NCBI GenBank assembly: GCA_900767075.1
Contig: CAAFXX010000148.1
Span: 1-8,282, forward strand
Direction: 5' to 3'
Length of the DNA stretch: 8,282 nt
Source of the DNA: Bacteroidales bacterium
GTDB taxonomy: Bacteria > Bacteroidota > Bacteroidia > Bacteroidales > Muribaculaceae
A program made the position numbers and the translations under genes. This document shows, piece after piece, positions 6,668-8,282 of the stretch (its first letter is position 1; each line of letters starts with the position of its first letter). The notes under the pieces are model-generated. The model was not told the DNA's origin, searched no databases, and saw only the letters and a program-made list of their open reading frames with translations.

Positions 6668-6699
6668 CAAAGTTAGTGCTTTTTATCCAATATAACAAC
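6668..6699 (-). promoter_or_regulatory. Bacteroidetes-type promoter for greA
   Basis: On the minus strand, TAACTTTG (6675-6668) matches the Bacteroidetes -7 consensus TAnnTTTG exactly. GTTG (6699-6696), one base off the -33 consensus TTTG, precedes it by 20 nt, within the normal spacing. It points to greA with no gene between. The start of transcription should be near 6661-6664. Confidence 0.65.
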
Positions 6700-6755
6700 T
6701 TTTTCACATTTTTTATCGAATAGCCTTAATTTTTACATCAAATAGAGTTTTGGGT

Positions 6756-6786
6756 TTTGAATAGTTTGGCTTTTTTATTAATTTTG
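6756..6786 (+). promoter_or_regulatory. Bacteroidetes-type promoter for sufE
   Basis: TTTG (6756-6759), exactly 19 nt, then TAATTTTG (6779-6786): a full match to the Bacteroidetes sigma-factor consensus TTTG-N19-TAnnTTTG. It lies 31 nt upstream of the sufE start and diverges from the greA promoter, with 56 A/T-rich bases between the two -33 boxes. Transcription should start near 6790-6793. Confidence 0.8.
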
Positions 6787-6790
6787 AACG

Positions 6791-6809
6791 CAAACCGCAT
6801 TTCGGTTTG
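6791..6809 (+). promoter_or_regulatory. Hairpin at the predicted 5' end of the sufE mRNA
   Basis: CAAACCG (6791-6797) and CGGTTTG (6803-6809) form a perfect 7-bp stem with a 5-nt loop, 8 nt before the sufE ATG. If transcription starts where the promoter predicts, the message begins with this hairpin. Such 5'-terminal stems can protect mRNA from decay or hinder ribosome access; which applies here is unknown. Confidence 0.55.
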
Positions 6810-6817
6810 ATATAGAA

Positions 6818-7246
6818 ATGACCATCAACGAAACACAAGACGAAATTATAGAAGAATTCGAAGGTCTGACCGACTGGATGGACCGTTACGCTTATATCAT
6901 AGAACTTGGCGCCGCACTTCCTCCCTTCCCGGAGAAATACAAGACGCCGGAATTCCTCATCGAAGGCTGTCAGAGTCGTGTATGGATTCATTCCGACCGT
7001 CTTCCCGACGGTCGCATCCACTTCATAGGCGATTCCGACGCCATGATTGTAAAGGGAATCGTATCGCTTCTTCTGCGCGTGCTTTCCGACCACACCCCCG
7101 ACGAGATACTGGGCGCCGACCTTTATTTCATCGACAAGATCGGTCTTCGCGAACACCTCTCTCCCACGCGCTCAAACGGTCTGGTGGCGATGGTGAAGCA
7201 AATCCATAATTACGCCGTGGCATACAAGGCATTGGAAACAGCCTGA
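6818..7246 (+). CDS. sufE: SufE, sulfur acceptor for Fe-S cluster assembly
   Basis: A 142-residue SufE-family protein, close to the usual 138-145. SufE takes persulfide sulfur from the cysteine desulfurase SufS and passes it to the SUF scaffold in the cytoplasm. The active cysteine is C51 in IEGCQSRVW (48-56), the same position as in the E. coli protein. The flanking LPPFPEKYKTPEFL block and the C-terminal SPTRSNGLVAMVKQI segment (about 115-129) are also conserved. No sufS, sufB, sufC or sufD gene lies nearby in the window, so it must work with partners encoded elsewhere. Its own promoter and a 5' hairpin precede it. The transporter gene follows on the same strand after 83 nt. Confidence 0.95.
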   Translation: MTINETQDEIIEEFEGLTDWMDRYAYIIELGAALPPFPEKYKTPEFLIEGCQSRVWIHSDRLPDGRIHFIGDSDAMIVKGIVSLLLRVLSDHTPDEILGADLYFIDKIGLREHLSPTRSNGLVAMVKQIHNYAVAYKALETA

Positions 7247-7329
7247 CCTGACGTATGCCTGTATACATGGAACAGTCCGGTCCCGATTTTCAGTTTTCCT
7301 TTTAAATTTCAAATTCTAATCATAACAAC

Positions 7330-8282
7330 ATGTTCAAAAACCAACCTAAAGGATTGATTCCCGCGGCGCTCAGCAACATGGGCGAACGCTTCGGGTATTA
7401 CATCATGAATGCAGTGCTGGTTCTGTTCCTCTGCTCGAAATTCGGACTTTCGGAAGAGACAAGCACCATCATCTATTCATGCTTCTATGCCGGCATCTAC
7501 GTGCTGAGTCTCGTCGGCGGCCTCATCGCCGACAAAACCCAAAACTACAAGAGCACCATCATCTGGGGTCTTATGGTGATGACGATGGGCTACATTGTCC
7601 TCGCCGTTCCTATCCTTGCAACCGCCGAGAATACGGCTTGGCTGCTCACCCTCACATGCTGCGCTCTTTTCCTTATCGCTTTCGGCAACGGTCTCTTCAA
7701 GGGCAACCTTCAGGCTATCGTCGGACAGCTGTACGACAATCCCCGTTATGCCTCGCAGCGTGACTCAGGATTCCAGATTTTCTACGTATTCATCAACATC
7801 GGCGGTCTTATCGCCCCGTTCATCGCTCCTATGCTCCGTTCATGGTGGCTGGACGTAAACGGCATGACTTACGATGCCTCCTTCCCCGCAATGGCACACC
7901 AGGTGCTCAGCGTGACCGACAGCATGAATATGGAAAACGCCTCGGAGCTCTATGCCCTTGTAAGTGCCCACGCTGCTTCGGTAGGCGCATCCGCAATCGG
8001 CTCGATGCAGGAGCTCCAGCAGTTCTGCACCCAGTATCTTGACGTTTTCAACACGGGTATCCACTACTCATTCATAGCATCGGTAGCCGCCATGCTCATA
8101 TCACTCGTGATTTTCCTCTGCACAAAGAAAGGCCTTCCCACTCCCGCAAAGAAAGAGAAAGTGGAGTCCGTACAGTATACGGCAGAAGAGAAACAGCGCA
8201 TGGCTAAGGAGATCAAGCAGCGTATGACCGCCCTCTTTGCAGTGCTCGGCATCGCCATCTTCTTCTGGTTCTCGTTCCATCA
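7330..8282 (+). CDS. POT/PTR2-family proton-dependent oligopeptide transporter (runs off right edge)
   Basis: The first 317 residues of an inner-membrane transporter of the POT (PTR2) family within the MFS, expected to import di- and tripeptides with protons. Visible motifs are NMGERFGYY at 16-24 (TM1), GGLIADKTQNYK at 63-74 (after TM2), FGNGLFKGNLQAIVGQLY at 118-135 (TM4) and the PTR2 signature SGFQIFYVFINIGGLIAP at 146-163 (TM5). TM6 is about 247-264 and TM7 begins near 301. The E1xxE2R motif of classical POT proteins is N16-M-G-E19-R20 here, so the first glutamate is missing. A loop of about 70 residues between TM5 and TM6 is much longer than in model POTs and should face the periplasm. 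The ATG at 7330 is preceded by an A-rich stretch; I saw no consensus promoter in the 83 nt after sufE, so co-transcription is possible. Together with the secreted dipeptidase it would suit peptide use, but the two are far apart on opposite strands. The C-terminal half is outside the window. Confidence 0.94.
   Translation, partial: MFKNQPKGLIPAALSNMGERFGYYIMNAVLVLFLCSKFGLSEETSTIIYSCFYAGIYVLSLVGGLIADKTQNYKSTIIWGLMVMTMGYIVLAVPILATAENTAWLLTLTCCALFLIAFGNGLFKGNLQAIVGQLYDNPRYASQRDSGFQIFYVFINIGGLIAPFIAPMLRSWWLDVNGMTYDASFPAMAHQVLSVTDSMNMENASELYALVSAHAASVGASAIGSMQELQQFCTQYLDVFNTGIHYSFIASVAAMLISLVIFLCTKKGLPTPAKKEKVESVQYTAEEKQRMAKEIKQRMTALFAVLGIAIFFWFSFH

Noticed and set aside
6713..7156. A 147-codon open frame on the minus strand opposite sufE
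   Set aside because: It runs through the divergent promoter region and is antisense to an unmistakable SufE; the tail of the translation comes from A/T-rich non-coding DNA.
7247..7329. TAAATTTC at 7303-7310 as a promoter for the transporter
   Set aside because: One mismatch to the -7 box and no TTTG at the required distance; too weak to call.
1..8282. A defence system, mobile element or biosynthetic cluster
   Set aside because: All large genes belong to common housekeeping or metabolic families; no transposase, integrase, CRISPR repeat, nuclease or toxin-antitoxin signature was found.

Overview
The window looks like ordinary chromosomal DNA from a member of the Bacteroidales (Bacteroidetes), possibly the Muribaculaceae or a relative. 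The grounds are two promoters of the Bacteroidetes form (TTTG, a spacer of 19 to 20 bases, then TAnnTTTG), A-rich start regions mostly without a Shine-Dalgarno sequence, and protein subfamilies typical of gut Bacteroidales: a secreted C69 dipeptidase, a GreA-HIT gene pair and a POT transporter with a large periplasmic loop. The family-level placement is a guess; the phylum-level one is fairly secure. I see no insertion sequence, phage gene, CRISPR array, tRNA or rRNA.

Left arm, all on the minus strand and so read from right to left: greA (5960-6424), a HIT-family hydrolase (5551-5943), a possible 60-residue ORF (5369-5551), an iron-type alcohol dehydrogenase (4138-5322), an acyl-CoA synthetase (2420-4087), a secreted C69 peptidase (696-2339) and the first 197 residues of a DEAD-box RNA helicase that runs off the left edge (1-593). 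Gaps are small (16 to about 100 nt), so read-through is possible, but stem-loops at the ends of the dehydrogenase and peptidase genes may divide the run into several transcripts. Functionally it is mixed: transcript elongation, nucleotide-conjugate hydrolysis, alcohol/aldehyde redox, fatty-acid activation, peptide breakdown and RNA remodelling.

Right arm, on the plus strand: sufE (6818-7246), a sulfur-transfer protein for Fe-S cluster assembly, then a POT-family peptide transporter (7330 to beyond the right edge).

The most information-rich non-coding part is the 393-base divergent region 6425-6817. It holds a promoter facing each way. The greA transcript has a leader of about 235 nt containing a terminator-like fold, and the sufE transcript should begin almost directly with a perfect 7-bp hairpin. 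I found no obviously new multi-gene system. The observations most worth a check are the greA leader, the stem-loops that embed stop codons, an acyl-CoA synthetase lacking the usual C-terminal lysine, and the small ORF after the HIT gene.
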